A stretch of 64,000 bases of DNA from Bordetella hinzii LMG 13501 (GTDB lineage: Bacteria > Pseudomonadota > Gammaproteobacteria > Burkholderiales > Burkholderiaceae_B), in assembly GCF_001548475.1 (NCBI RefSeq), contig NZ_LRUJ01000003.1:1-64000 (forward strand), read 5' to 3'. Shown here piece after piece: positions 1 through 9,686 of the stretch (position 1 is its first letter; the number at the start of each line of letters is the position of its first letter). The notes below the pieces were generated by a model, which was not told where the DNA came from, ran no database searches, and worked only from the letters and a program-made list of their open reading frames with translations. The position numbers and the translations under genes are program-made.

Positions 1-177
1 ATGCGCGAAGGCCGATACAATCGCGGTTCGGGAGCGCGGACGGCGTCGGCCACCTCTCAGGTCATCCCGGCGTTCCCTCTCATGACGTCCCTGCGAGCAG
101 GCGCGCGGCTCCCGAGGGCCCGAATTCATCCGCCGGGCGCCGCGAGGCGCCTGCGTTCCAGACTGTCTAATAAGCGC

Positions 178-2805
178 ATGTCCCAAGCCACAGAATCTCA
201 ACATACTCCCATGATGCAGCAATACCTGCGCCTTAAAGCCGAGGCGGGGCCCTTGCTGCTGTTCTACCGCATGGGGGATTTCTACGAGATGTTCTACGAA
301 GACGCCGAAAAGGCCGCGCGTCTTCTGAACGTCACGCTGACCAAGCGCGGCACCTCCAATGGCGCGCCGATTCCCATGGCCGGCGTGCCGGTGCACGCCA
401 TGGAGCAGTACCTGGCCCGCCTGGTCGCGCTGGGAGAGTCCGTGGCGATCTGCGAGCAGATCGGCGATCCCGCGGCCGCCAAGGGCCCGGTCGAGCGCCG
501 CATCGTGCGCATCGTCACCCCGGGTACCCTGACCGACGACGCGCTGCTGCCGGCCAAGGCGGACCGCGCCTTGGCGGCCGTCTGCCTGTCGGGCAAGCGC
601 GATCCGCGCGCCGGCATCGCCTGGCTGAACCTGGCCAGCGGCGAGTTCCATGTCACCGAGTGCGCGCCCGCGCAGCTGGACTCCGAACTGCATCGCATCG
701 GGCCGGCCGAGCTCATCTACGCCGACAGCGCCGAGCTGGACATCGGCTATGACGGCGCGCGTGCCCGGGTGCCTGACTGGCATTTCGAGGCCGACGGCGC
801 ACGCGCCCATCTGCTGGCGCATTTTCAGACGGACTCATTGGCCGGCTTCGACATCGAAGACATGCCGGTGGCCGTGTGCGCGGCCGGGGCGCTGCTGCGC
901 TATGCGGCGCGCACGCAATCGCAGGCCCTGGCCCATGTGCAGACCATCAGCGCCGAACGCGCCGGACGGTATGTGCTGATGGACCCGGTCACCCGGCGCA
1001 ACCTCGAACTGACGCAGACGCTCTCCGGCGAGGATGCGCCCACGCTGTTCTCGCTGCTGGACGATTGCCGCACCCCCATGGGCAGCCGCCTGCTGCGCCG
1101 CTGGCTGCACCATCCGCTGCGCGAAAACGCGCCGGTGGCGGCCCGCCAGCAGGCCATCGCCACCCTGCTCACGGCCCGCCTGGACATGGAGCAGACCTTT
1201 GGCGCGGCGGGTCTGCTGGAGACCTTGCGCTCGGCGCTGGGCGCCTTCCCGGATATCGAGCGCATCGCCGCCCGCCTGGCCCTGCGCTCCGTGCGCCCGC
1301 GCGAGCTGGCCAGTCTGCGCGATGCGCTGGGCACGCTGCCGCAGCTGCACACCCTGGTCGCTCCGCTGGCCGCCTCGCCGCGCCTGGCCGAGCTGGCGGC
1401 ATCGCTCAGGCTGGATCCCGGCATCGCCGAATTGCTCGCCCGCGCCATTGCCCAGGAGCCGGCGCTGGCGGTGCGCGACGGCGGTGTCATTGCCACCGGC
1501 TTTGACGCCGAGCTCGATGAACTGCGCGTGCTGGCCGCCGACAGCGGTGAGTTCCTGCTGCAGCTCGAAACCCGCGAACGCGAGCGCACCGGCATCCCCA
1601 ATCTGCGCGTGGAATTCAACCGGGTGCATGGTTTCTATATCGAGGTCACCAAGGGCCAGACCGACAAGGTCCCCGACGACTACCGCCGCCGCCAGACCCT
1701 GAAGAACGCCGAGCGCTACATCACGCCGGAGCTCAAAAGCTGGGAGGACAAGGTGCTGTCGGCCCAGGACCGCGCGCTGGCGCGCGAAAAATGGCTCTTC
1801 GAGCAGGTGCTCGATGCCCTGGCCGGCTATGTCCGCCCGCTGGCCGATGCCGCCGCCGCCCTGGCCGAGCTCGATGCCCTGGGCAGCCTGGCCGAGCACG
1901 CGCGGCGCCACGATTGGGTCGCGCCAGACCTGCTGGAGACGGCCGAGATCGACATCGAGGCGGGCCGGCATCCGGTGGTCGAACGCGCTATCGAGCGCTT
2001 CACGCCCAACCATTGCCGGCTGGACGCCACGCGCCGCATGCTGCTGATCACCGGCCCCAACATGGGCGGCAAATCCACCTACATGCGGCAGATCGCCCTG
2101 ATCGCGCTGTTGGCGCGCACGGGCAGTTTCGTGCCGGCCCGCCGCGCCCGGGTGGGCAAGATCGACCGCATCTTCACCCGTATCGGCGCCGCGGACGATC
2201 TGGCCGGCGGCCGATCGACCTTCATGATGGAGATGACCGAGGCCGCGGCCATCCTGGCGGCCAGCACGGCCAACAGCCTGGTGCTGATGGATGAAATCGG
2301 CCGCGGCACTTCTACCTACGACGGCCTGGCGCTGGCCTGGGCCATCGCCCAGCGCCTCGTGACGCACAACCGCGCGCTTACGCTGTTCGCCACCCACTAT
2401 TTCGAGCTGACCCGCCTGCCTTCGGAGCAGCCCACGGCGGCCAATGTGCACCTGGCCGCCGCCGAGTCCGCTGGCGGCATCGTTTTTCTGCATGAGGTCC
2501 GCGAAGGCCCGGCCAGCCGCAGCTACGGGATCCAGGTGGCCCAGCGCGCCGGCATCCCGGCCGCCGTGATCCGGCACGCCACGCGCGAACTCGAACGCCT
2601 CGAGGCCCAGGGCGCGCCGACGCCCCAACTGGGGCTGTTCTCCGCGGCGCTGGACGCCGATGCCCACCACCAGGCCCAGGCCGACCGCGACGAGGACAAC
2701 GCCGCCCTTGCCGCGCTGCGTGACGCCCTGGCCGAGATCGATCCCGACAGCCTCACGCCCCGCGAAGCGCTGGACGCCCTTTACCGCCTCAAGGCCCTGC
2801 AATGA
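178..2805 (+). CDS. mutS: DNA mismatch repair ATPase MutS
   Basis: MutS recognises mispaired and unpaired bases and recruits MutL. The 875-residue product has the mismatch-reading Phe-x-Glu motif (GDFYEMF, F35 and E37) near the N terminus, the Walker [10 protein letters not shown] near residue 626 and the Walker B region [16 protein letters not shown] near residue 701, in the normal family order and close to the usual length. The frame is open back to base 1, but ATG 178 gives the typical MutS N terminus; no strong Shine-Dalgarno precedes it, so the start rests on homology. The stop overlaps the next start by 4 bases (ATGA), which implies coupled translation with the oxygenase gene downstream. 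Confidence 0.97.
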   Translation: MSQATESQHTPMMQQYLRLKAEAGPLLLFYRMGDFYEMFYEDAEKAARLLNVTLTKRGTSNGAPIPMAGVPVHAMEQYLARLVALGESVAICEQIGDPAAAKGPVERRIVRIVTPGTLTDDALLPAKADRALAAVCLSGKRDPRAGIAWLNLASGEFHVTECAPAQLDSELHRIGPAELIYADSAELDIGYDGARARVPDWHFEADGARAHLLAHFQTDSLAGFDIEDMPVAVCAAGALLRYAARTQSQALAHVQTISAERAGRYVLMDPVTRRNLELTQTLSGEDAPTLFSLLDDCRTPMGSRLLRRWLHHPLRENAPVAARQQAIATLLTARLDMEQTFGAAGLLETLRSALGAFPDIERIAARLALRSVRPRELASLRDALGTLPQLHTLVAPLAASPRLAELAASLRLDPGIAELLARAIAQEPALAVRDGGVIATGFDAELDELRVLAADSGEFLLQLETRERERTGIPNLRVEFNRVHGFYIEVTKGQTDKVPDDYRRRQTLKNAERYITPELKSWEDKVLSAQDRALAREKWLFEQVLDALAGYVRPLADAAAALAELDALGSLAEHARRHDWVAPDLLETAEIDIEAGRHPVVERAIERFTPNHCRLDATRRMLLITGPNMGGKSTYMRQIALIALLARTGSFVPARRARVGKIDRIFTRIGAADDLAGGRSTFMMEMTEAAAILAASTANSLVLMDEIGRGTSTYDGLALAWAIAQRLVTHNRALTLFATHYFELTRLPSEQPTAANVHLAAAESAGGIVFLHEVREGPASRSYGIQVAQRAGIPAAVIRHATRELERLEAQGAPTPQLGLFSAALDADAHHQAQADRDEDNAALAALRDALAEIDPDSLTPREALDALYRLKALQ

Positions 2806-3989
2806 CTCTCGACCAGCCCCTCGCCCTGCTCGGCGGACTTTCTCCCGATGACTTCATGCGCCGCCACTGGCAGCGCAAACCGCTGCTGATCCGCCAGGCC
2901 ATCCCCGGTTTCAAGCCGCCGGAAACCATCGCCGCGCTCAAGAAGCTCGCCCGCCGCGACGACGTCGAATCGCGCCTGATCTGGCGCGAACAAGGCCAAT
3001 GGCAGATGGAAAACGGCCCCTTCGCGCGCCTGCCCAAGGCCAGCGAGCCGGACTGGACGCTGCTGGTGCAAAGCGTGGACCTGCACAGCGACGCCGCGGC
3101 CGAGCTGATGCAGCGCTTCCGCTTCGTGCCCGACGCCCGCCTGGACGACCTGATGATCAGCATCGCCTCCGACGGCGGCGGCGTGGGCCCGCATTTCGAC
3201 AGCTATGACGTCTTCCTCCTGCAGGCGGCCGGCAAGCGCCGCTGGCGCTACGGCCGCCAGAAAGACCTGTCGCTGGAGCCCGATCTGCCACTGAAGATAT
3301 TGAGCCGTTTCGAGCCCGAACACGAAGCCGTGCTCGAGCCCGGCGACATGCTCTATCTGCCGCCGCAGGCCGCCCATGACGGCGTGGCGCTGGGAGACGA
3401 TTGCATGACCATCTCCATCGGCTTCCGGGCGCCTACCCAGGCGGCGCTGGCGCGCGGCCTGCTCGAAGCCGCCGCCGACCAGGCCATGGCCCGCGTCGGC
3501 CTGCTGGGCGGCCCCTATGGCGAACCCGCGCTGCCCGGTCCCCGGCTGGACGGCCTCTACCGCGACCCGGGCCAGGCAGCGACCCGGCACCCGGCCGCGC
3601 TGCCCGACGCGCTGGTGCAGGCCACGCTGGATACCTTGTCCAAGCTGCGCTTCGATGACGCGCTGGCCGCCCGTTTCCTGGGCTGCTGGCTGACCGAACC
3701 CAGCCAGCTGGCGGTCTTTGACAGCCCCGAGGCCAGCGTGGACCTGGAAGACAGCTGGCCCGCCCAGGGCCGCCTGGTCCTCGACAGGCGCAGCCGCATG
3801 CTCTACCGCGGCAAACAGCTCTTCATCAACGGCGAAACGGCCATGGTCCCCGCCGAAGCCGCCCTGAGGCAGCTGGCCGACGCCCGCGCGCTGGACTGCG
3901 GCGATCCGCGCTGCGCGAAGCTGTCGGACGAGGCCCGCAGCTGCCTGGCCGACTGGCTGGACTCCGGCTGGCTGCATTACCGGCCCTGA
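2802..3989 (+). CDS. roxA: JmjC/cupin ribosomal oxygenase, RoxA (YcfD) type
   Basis: Predicted Fe(II)/2-oxoglutarate-dependent hydroxylase of the YcfD/RoxA family, whose E. coli member hydroxylates an arginine of ribosomal protein L16. The 395-residue protein keeps the iron facial triad: HFD with H131 and D133, and a second histidine H192 in LPPQAAHDG, almost the same spacing as in YcfD (H125, D127, H187). The C-terminal half has the winged-helix-like part typical of the family. Its start overlaps the mutS stop by 4 bases, so the two are probably one transcript. Substrate identity is inferred from the family. Confidence 0.88.
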   Translation: MTLDQPLALLGGLSPDDFMRRHWQRKPLLIRQAIPGFKPPETIAALKKLARRDDVESRLIWREQGQWQMENGPFARLPKASEPDWTLLVQSVDLHSDAAAELMQRFRFVPDARLDDLMISIASDGGGVGPHFDSYDVFLLQAAGKRRWRYGRQKDLSLEPDLPLKILSRFEPEHEAVLEPGDMLYLPPQAAHDGVALGDDCMTISIGFRAPTQAALARGLLEAAADQAMARVGLLGGPYGEPALPGPRLDGLYRDPGQAATRHPAALPDALVQATLDTLSKLRFDDALAARFLGCWLTEPSQLAVFDSPEASVDLEDSWPAQGRLVLDRRSRMLYRGKQLFINGETAMVPAEAALRQLADARALDCGDPRCAKLSDEARSCLADWLDSGWLHYRP

Positions 3990-4189
3990 GCCGGTGGGCG
4001 GGCCCCAGGCGGGGCCGCCTCACGGACACATCCGGACAGATAACACACAAGGTCGAAATCTCTGTTGCATTTGGGATGCCACCGCTTTAATTTCCACACC
4101 CAAGCGCCTGACAGATTCCTGTAGCCTGGATTCTGGTTTCCCCTAATACACAAGGGATTTACCGCAATCTCATAAACAGGAGTCTCGAC

Positions 4190-4411
4190 ATGATGAGCAA
4201 AACCCTGATCGTTGCTTCGGTGCTGGCCGTGGCTTTGTCTGCCTGCAACAAGAAGGAAGAGCCCGCCGCGCCGGCCAGCAATCCGGCCCCCACCGCGCCC
4301 GCCCCCGCGCCCGCCCCCAGCAGCCCGGCGCCGTCGGACAGCGCTCCCAGCACGACGCCGGGCTCCGGCTCCACGACGCCCAGCGGCGGCGCCACCACGC
4401 CGGCCTCCTGA
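4190..4411 (+). CDS. Small Pro/Ala/Ser-rich lipoprotein
   Basis: A 73-residue predicted lipoprotein. The N terminus is a short basic region, a hydrophobic stretch and the lipobox LSAC with acylated C19, followed by NKKEE. The rest is almost entirely Ala, Pro, Ser, Thr and Gly, so a flexible periplasmic tether rather than a folded domain. A good ribosome site (AGGAG, 4178-4182) precedes ATG 4190; ATG 4193 is an alternative start. The gene ends 17 bases before a strong bidirectional terminator. I do not recognise the family. Such lipoproteins are common in Bordetella-like genomes, but no function can be given from sequence. Confidence 0.75.
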   Translation: MMSKTLIVASVLAVALSACNKKEEPAAPASNPAPTAPAPAPAPSSPAPSDSAPSTTPGSGSTTPSGGATTPAS

Positions 4412-4428
4412 TTCCGTTCAGCAAGGCA

Positions 4429-4464
4429 AAAAAAGCGGCCCTCCGGATGGAGGGCCGCTTTTTT
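4429..4464. terminator. Bidirectional rho-independent terminator
   Basis: A perfect 16-bp inverted repeat with loop GGAT: arms at 4429-4444 and 4449-4464, with a GC core (GCGGCCCTCC) flanked by A6 on one side and T6 on the other. It can stop transcription both from the lipoprotein gene (+) and from bamC (-), which converge here. Confidence 0.93.
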
Positions 4465-4476
4465 GCGTGCCGGGAC

Positions 4477-5595
4477 TTACATCTTGTCCTTCAGCACGCT
4501 GAGCAGGCGCTGCGCGGTGGCGCTGTTGTCACGCTGGCCATTGCTGTCCAGCACCGTGACCTGGGTCTGGTCGCCCGCGCCGGCCACATGGATGCGGTAT
4601 TGCGCGGCGGCGGCCTTCTTGTCGCTGCCGAACAGGCGGCTGAAGAAGCCCGGCTCATCGTTCTTGACGCCGGTGTCGCTGTCGACATAGCGCACGAAGT
4701 AGTCGCCGGCGCTGCGGTCGCGGTCGTCCACCGCGAAGCCGCCCGAATCCAGGGCCACGCCGACGCGGCGCCAGGCGCGGTCGAAGGACTCGGAGACGAT
4801 CAGCATGGCGCCTTCGGCGCGCACGCTCTGCTGCACGGCCGGACGCTGGGGCGCGGCCTCGGCCTGGGCGACCAGCTTGCGCGCGGCATCGACATCGGTA
4901 CCCAGGTAGACCATCAGGCGCGCCAGCATGGCGGCGTTCAGGCCGGGGTCTTCCTTGCCGTTGGTCCATTGCACCTGGGCGCCGTCGGGCCCGGTACGCT
5001 TCTCGAGCATCTGCGTGTGGCTGATGTAGATTTCGGTATGGCCGTTGACGCGCTCGACGCGGGTGCGGAATTTTTCGCGTTCGCCGCTATCCCAGGCCGT
5101 CTCCAGGACGGCACCCAGCAGCTGGCGCAGCCAGCTTTCGGGGATCTTGGCGCGGTTTTCGGCCCAGTCCGTCTCGATCAGGCCCGAACGCGGATCGTTG
5201 GTCGACACGGTGAAACCGGTGTCGGTCCAGAAGTCGACCACCTTGGGAAAGACCTGCTCCGGCGGACGCTGCACCACCAGCCAGCGCAGATTGCCGTCGC
5301 GCTCGACCTTCATGTCGTCGCGCTGGGGCAGCACATTAGTGTTCTGGGGGGCCGCAGCGGCCTGCTGGCCTTGCGCCTGGTACTGGGAGAACGTGGCCGT
5401 GCCCGAAGCCGGCGCCTTGTAGCGCGGATCCGCATTGGCCTGCGTCAGGTCCGGCGGAATGGACAGCGGCTCGCCGCGGCGGGTGCTCTTGTAGTCAATG
5501 GATTCATCATTGCCCATGAGCTGGTTGATGTCATTGCAACCAGACAACAACATCAGGGCCATCAATGCCGAAATGCCGGCATGACGAGTGTTCAT
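4477..5595 (-). CDS. bamC: Outer membrane assembly lipoprotein BamC
   Basis: BamC (NlpB) is a lipoprotein accessory of the BAM complex, which folds beta-barrel proteins into the outer membrane. The 372-residue product starts with a signal peptide and lipobox LSGC (C20), then the unstructured N-terminal segment that contacts BamD in E. coli, followed by two helix-grip domains. The start was set at ATG 5593-5595 because the longer open frame lacks a signal peptide. It lies 17 bases downstream of dapA on the same strand, the dapA-nlpB order also found in E. coli, so the two are an operon ending at the terminator at 4429-4464. Confidence 0.92.
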   Translation of the reverse strand: MNTRHAGISALMALMLLSGCNDINQLMGNDESIDYKSTRRGEPLSIPPDLTQANADPRYKAPASGTATFSQYQAQGQQAAAAPQNTNVLPQRDDMKVERDGNLRWLVVQRPPEQVFPKVVDFWTDTGFTVSTNDPRSGLIETDWAENRAKIPESWLRQLLGAVLETAWDSGEREKFRTRVERVNGHTEIYISHTQMLEKRTGPDGAQVQWTNGKEDPGLNAAMLARLMVYLGTDVDAARKLVAQAEAAPQRPAVQQSVRAEGAMLIVSESFDRAWRRVGVALDSGGFAVDDRDRSAGDYFVRYVDSDTGVKNDEPGFFSRLFGSDKKAAAAQYRIHVAGAGDQTQVTVLDSNGQRDNSATAQRLLSVLKDKM

Positions 5596-5612
5596 ACGCG
5601 TCCTCACGATAT

Positions 5613-6518
5613 TTAAAGCAGACCCACTTCCTGGAGCGCGCGGCGCACGGTGTCGTGATGCGCGGCCCCCAGTTGGACCAGCGGCAGGCGGTAGCCCAGC
5701 GCGCTGCGTCCCATTTGAGCCAGCGCCCATTTGACGGGGATAGGATTGGCCTCGACGAACAAGGCCTTGTTCAGACGGGCGAGATGCGCGTTTAGTTCAC
5801 GGACACGCGGCACATCGCCGGCCAAGGCGGCGGCGCACAGCTGGCTCATCAGCTTGGGCGCCACGTTCGCGGTCACGGAAATATTGCCGCGCGCGCCCAG
5901 CAGGATCAGGGCTGCGGCGGTGGGATCATCGCCGCTGAAGACCTGGAACGTTGCCGGCGCTTCGCGCAGGAGCAAGGCGCCGCGGGCAATGTCGCCCGTG
6001 GCGTCCTTGATGCCGATCACGCCCGGCACTTGGGCCAGGCGCAATACGGTTTCGTTGGACATGTCGGCCACGGTGCGGCCCGGCACGTTGTAAAGAATGG
6101 TGGGCAGGTCCACCGCTTCCTGGATGGCGCGGAAGTGCTGGTAGATGCCCTCCTGGGTCGGCTTGTTGTAGTACGGAACCACGGACAGGCCGGCCTGGGC
6201 GCCCACGGACTTCGCATGGCGCGCCAGATGGATGGCTTCGTCGGTGGAGTTGGCGCCCACGCCGGCGATCACCGGGATACGGCCGGCGGCGTGTTCGACC
6301 GCCACGCGGATGAGCTCGGCGTGCTCCTCCATGGAGACCGTGGGCGACTCGCCCGTCGTGCCCACCACCACCAGCGCGTTCGTGCCTTCCTGGACATGCC
6401 AGTCGATCAACGCCCGGTAAGCGGTGTAGTCCAGGCTGCCGTCGGGCTGCATCGGGGTGACCAAGGCCACCATGCTGCCCTTGAAAGTAATGTCTGCGGT
6501 CGAAGCAGAGGATGCCAT
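5613..6518 (-). CDS. dapA: 4-hydroxy-tetrahydrodipicolinate synthase
   Basis: DapA condenses pyruvate with aspartate semialdehyde at the entry of the diaminopimelate/lysine pathway. The 301-residue TIM-barrel protein shows TTGES (54-58), the catalytic tyrosine Y143 in YNVPGRT and the Schiff-base lysine K171 in GIKDATGD. Length and motif order are normal. A CAGGAG-type ribosome site lies upstream of the ATG at 6518. It is the first gene of the dapA-bamC operon. Confidence 0.96.
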   Translation of the reverse strand: MASSASTADITFKGSMVALVTPMQPDGSLDYTAYRALIDWHVQEGTNALVVVGTTGESPTVSMEEHAELIRVAVEHAAGRIPVIAGVGANSTDEAIHLARHAKSVGAQAGLSVVPYYNKPTQEGIYQHFRAIQEAVDLPTILYNVPGRTVADMSNETVLRLAQVPGVIGIKDATGDIARGALLLREAPATFQVFSGDDPTAAALILLGARGNISVTANVAPKLMSQLCAAALAGDVPRVRELNAHLARLNKALFVEANPIPVKWALAQMGRSALGYRLPLVQLGAAHHDTVRRALQEVGLL

Positions 6519-6604
6519 GATTTCGAGAGGCTCCTGACCCGGAACCCCATGCTCCAGGCGTCAATCTATTAAACCGGCGAGTTTACCGGATATTGAACAA
6601 AATC

Positions 6605-7252
6605 CTAGAGAAACCAGTTCACGATACTGGCCCCCAGCGAGAAGATGGGTTCCATCAGAATCCACAGGACATCCGTCACCAACAGCAGCAGCACGATGAT
6701 CAGGCCATAGGGCTCGATGCGCGAATACTGCCAGGCCAGACGGTGGGGCAGCAGGCTGAATAGAATGCGCCCGCCGTCGAGCGGCAGAATAGGCAGCAGA
6801 TTGAGCGCCATTAGCACCAGATTGACGCTGATGCCCGCCTGGGCCATTTCGTACCAGAAGCTCTCATCCAGGCCGATATCGCGATAGATCCGGAAACAGA
6901 GCACCCACAGGATGGCCATCAGCAGATTGGAGGCCGGCCCGGCCAGGGCGACCCAAAGCATGTCCCGCTTGGGATGGCGCAGGCGCCCGAAATCGACCGG
7001 CACGGGCTTGGCCCAGCCGAAGAGCAGCCCGCCGGCGCCCATGAGCTTGGACGTCAGCAAGATGACCACCGGCACCAGCAACGTGCCCACCGGGTCGATG
7101 TGCTTGATCGGGTTGAGAGTCACACGGCCGGCCTGCTGCGCCGTCGGATCGCCGAACAGACGGGCCACATAGCCGTGCGCCGCCTCGTGCAGGGTGATGG
7201 CGAAGATGACGGGGATCGCGTAGACGGCGATGGTCTGGATGATGTCGTTCAT
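6605..7252 (-). CDS. Site-2 protease family membrane metalloprotease (M50)
   Basis: An integral membrane zinc protease of the M50 family, short form without PDZ domain. The 215-residue protein has the metal-binding HEAAH (22-26) within the first membrane segment and the second signature NLLPILPLDGGR, with D159 as third ligand. About five to six hydrophobic segments are visible. The NPIKHIDPVG segment is characteristic of this YwhC-like subgroup. It lies downstream of the YciO-type gene, on the same strand and 88 bases away, and both could share a promoter. The substrate is unknown. Confidence 0.88.
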   Translation of the reverse strand: MNDIIQTIAVYAIPVIFAITLHEAAHGYVARLFGDPTAQQAGRVTLNPIKHIDPVGTLLVPVVILLTSKLMGAGGLLFGWAKPVPVDFGRLRHPKRDMLWVALAGPASNLLMAILWVLCFRIYRDIGLDESFWYEMAQAGISVNLVLMALNLLPILPLDGGRILFSLLPHRLAWQYSRIEPYGLIIVLLLLVTDVLWILMEPIFSLGASIVNWFL

Positions 7253-7340
7253 GGCCGCGCCATTGTAGAGGCAGCTTGGCGCCCTGGCACACGCCGTCGC
7301 AAATCGAAAAGTTTCAGGGACAAAACAAGACCGGGCCGTG

Positions 7341-7967
7341 TCAGCCCAGGCCCAGCGAGGCCGGGTCGCCCCGGCCGAGGCGCAGCACGGCGGGCTCGGC
7401 GCCGGTCAGGTCGATGACCGTGGTCGGATGCTGGGCGCAGGCGCCGGCGTCGATCACGGCGGCGAGCTCGTGCGCATAGCGCTGGCCGATTTCCTCCGGA
7501 TCGTTCAGGGCATCTTCTTCATCCTTGGGGATGAGCGTTGTCGACAACAAGGGCGAACCGACCTGCTCCAGGAGCGCCAGCGCCACCACATGGTCGGGCA
7601 CACGTATGCCTATGGTCTTGCGGGAGGGATGGGAGACCCGGCGCGGCACTTCGCGCGTGGCTTCGAGAATGAAGGTCCACGGCCCGGGCGTGGCCAGCTT
7701 GAGCAGGCGGTATTGACGATTGTCGACCTTGGCGAAATGGCCGATCTCCGCCAGGTCGCGGCACAGCAGGGTGAGATGGTGGCGTTCGTCCAGGCCCCGC
7801 AACCGCCTGAGCCGGTCGGCGGCGTCCTTGTCGTCCAGGCGCGCGGCCACGGCATAGCTGGAATCCGTGGGAACGGCGACCAGGCCGCCATCGCTGATCC
7901 ACTGGGCAGCTTGCTTGAGCAGGCGGGCCTGCGGATTGTCGGGGTGGATAGTCAGGTGCAGAGCCAT
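7341..7967 (-). CDS. YciO/Sua5/YrdC-family protein
   Basis: A 208-residue protein made of a single YrdC domain (about residues 12-190). This fold binds double-stranded RNA or ATP and threonine; family members include TsaC, which makes threonylcarbamoyl-AMP for the t6A tRNA modification. The N-terminal VAVPTDSSYAVAA and the SRKTIGIRVPDH stretch resemble the YciO branch more than TsaC, and YciO has not been shown to replace TsaC fully, so I do not assign tsaC. The gene is followed by the site-2 protease on the same strand. Confidence 0.82.
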   Translation of the reverse strand: MALHLTIHPDNPQARLLKQAAQWISDGGLVAVPTDSSYAVAARLDDKDAADRLRRLRGLDERHHLTLLCRDLAEIGHFAKVDNRQYRLLKLATPGPWTFILEATREVPRRVSHPSRKTIGIRVPDHVVALALLEQVGSPLLSTTLIPKDEEDALNDPEEIGQRYAHELAAVIDAGACAQHPTTVIDLTGAEPAVLRLGRGDPASLGLG

Positions 7968-8031
7968 GGATTTATCCTAACATTAGTCCTGCGAAGCGGC
8001 CATGCGGCTGCCAACGCCAAAGGAGATTCCC

Positions 8032-8880
8032 ATGCGCATGGATGATTCGCGCGAAAGTGACAATATCGAAGACCGCCGCAGCCAGGGCCCGCGTGTGGGC
8101 AAGGGCAGTATCGGGCTGGGCACCATCGTGCTGGCCCTGGTGGCCATGTACTTCGGGGTGGACCCCTCGGTCGTGCTGCAAATGGCGCAAGGCCCCGACA
8201 GCGCGCCGCAGCAACAGGCGCCCGCGCCGCGCGCCGATGATCCCTCCAGCCGCTTCGTGGCGCGCGTGCTGGGCGAGACCGAAGACACCTGGAGCGCCAT
8301 CTTCCAGCAGAATCTGAGTCGTCAATATGTCGCCCCCAAGCTGGTGCTGTTCCGCGGCGCCACGCCCACGGCATGCGGGACCGGCCAGTCCGCCATGGGG
8401 CCTTTCTATTGCCCGGCCGACCGCAAGGTCTACCTGGACCTGAGCTTCTTCGACGAAATGAAGCGCAAGCTCAACGCGCCCGGCGACTTCGCCCAAGCCT
8501 ATGTCATCGCGCACGAGGTCGGCCACCATGTGCAGAATCTGCTGGGCATCGCCGACCAGGTCGACCAGGCGCGGCGGCGCAACCCCTCGCAGGCCAACGC
8601 CCTGTCGGTGCGCATGGAATTGCAGGCCGATTGTTTCGCGGGGCTATGGGCCCGGCGCGCCGACCAGGCGCGCCACATCCTTGAGAGTGGCGACATCGAA
8701 GAGGGCCTGAACGCGGCCAGCGCCATCGGCGATGACACCCTGCAACGCAAGAGCCAGGGCTATGTCGTGCCTGACGCCTTCACCCACGGCAGTTCGGCCC
8801 AGCGGGTCCGCTGGTTCAAGCGCGGCCTGGATTCCGGCGACCTGCGCCAATGCGATACCTTCGGCGCCGGCCAGCTCTGA
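8032..8880 (+). CDS. Neutral zinc metallopeptidase, YpfJ family
   Basis: A 282-residue predicted membrane-anchored zinc protease of the YpfJ/KPN_02809 family (PF04228). It has a hydrophobic segment after about 25 residues (LGTIVLALVAMYFGV), a low-complexity linker, then the catalytic domain with CGTGQSAMGPFYCPAD and the HExxH motif HEVGH (161-165). The start at ATG 8032 is chosen because AAAGGAGA stands 6 bases upstream; the frame is open further back without a ribosome site. It is divergent from the YciO-type gene. No substrate is known for this family. Confidence 0.87.
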   Translation: MRMDDSRESDNIEDRRSQGPRVGKGSIGLGTIVLALVAMYFGVDPSVVLQMAQGPDSAPQQQAPAPRADDPSSRFVARVLGETEDTWSAIFQQNLSRQYVAPKLVLFRGATPTACGTGQSAMGPFYCPADRKVYLDLSFFDEMKRKLNAPGDFAQAYVIAHEVGHHVQNLLGIADQVDQARRRNPSQANALSVRMELQADCFAGLWARRADQARHILESGDIEEGLNAASAIGDDTLQRKSQGYVVPDAFTHGSSAQRVRWFKRGLDSGDLRQCDTFGAGQL

Positions 8881-9134
8881 CGCTTGTCGCCTGTACATAA
8901 AACCAGCATACTTAGGGGTTTGCCTTTTCTGCGGGGCGCCACGCCCTTTATCGGCAGCACCTGTCCGATCTTGTAAGATAGCGGCCCTTCCGAGGGCCCC
9001 GGATAGCTCGGGCAGCAATCCCGATATGGCCTGCCTGGCAGCGGCGTCCATACCGCGCTTGCGGCTTTGCCAGCCCTTTTCGCGGGCGGGCGCCGTCCCG
9101 CAGCCAGGCATACGCATTTATTCTTTTTTCGCCC
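8881..9134. other. Intergenic region before the DUF1828-type module
   Basis: 254 bases without a convincing gene. The region has T-rich stretches and the short inverted repeat GGCCCTTCCGAGGGCC near 8982-8997, and it probably carries the promoter of the two-gene module that starts at 9135. I see no RNA gene in it. Confidence 0.4.
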
Positions 9135-9686
9135 ATGGCCAACAAAGTCGAACCCCTGATCACCCCGGATGAGGTCCAGGAAATCCTGGCCGAGCCAAAG
9201 GAAACCGTCAAACCGATTTCCTGGGCTCACCGGCCGCTTGCCGCCTCGGGCAACGCCGCCCCTGCCCTGTGGATGGAGTTCGCCTCGGCCTGCCGCGTCA
9301 AGGGCGAGGCCCGCGACGACGTGATCTTCCGGGTGTTCTACCGCAGCCCGCGCACCTGTGTGCAAGGACAGGCCGCCATCATGGTAGGAGAGGCTTTCGG
9401 CGCCAGCCTCTTTGTCGGCCCGCACCGGGTCTTCGGCGTGGACACCGATGACAGTTTCCACAGCAGCCTGGTGGGAAACAGCCTGCCCAACTACCGCCGC
9501 GTGCTGGCGGACCGCAGCCACCAGCACATCTGGGTGGCCGAAGGCGAAGGCTATGCCGAAGCGGTCACGCCGGCGCTCAACAGCATCTCCGCACTGATCG
9601 AATACTTCCTGCCACGCGCGAACCTGACGCTGGCCGGCGGCTTTGCCCATCCCCTGAAAGGCCGCCAAATCGAATTGATCCTATGA
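9135..9686 (+). CDS. Hypothetical protein, partner of the DUF1828-type gene
   Basis: A 183-residue protein I cannot assign to a named family with certainty. It has no signal peptide or membrane segment. The centre alternates beta-type segments (DDVIFRVFYRS, QAAIMVGEAF, LFVGPHRVFGVD), and the C-terminal third looks helical, ending with QIELIL. The stop overlaps the next start by 4 bases (ATGA at 9683), so the two genes are almost certainly translated as a pair. The DUF1828 gene next door suggests a prophage or defence-associated module, but that is inference. Confidence 0.8.
   Translation: MANKVEPLITPDEVQEILAEPKETVKPISWAHRPLAASGNAAPALWMEFASACRVKGEARDDVIFRVFYRSPRTCVQGQAAIMVGEAFGASLFVGPHRVFGVDTDDSFHSSLVGNSLPNYRRVLADRSHQHIWVAEGEGYAEAVTPALNSISALIEYFLPRANLTLAGGFAHPLKGRQIELIL

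Noticed and set aside
835-2802. Long open frame opposite mutS
   Set aside because: High GC makes antisense frames long; mutS motifs occupy the other strand and no start signal or family match is visible.
3996-4018. Hairpin after roxA
   Set aside because: Arms are imperfect and there is no T-tract, so it does not qualify as a terminator.
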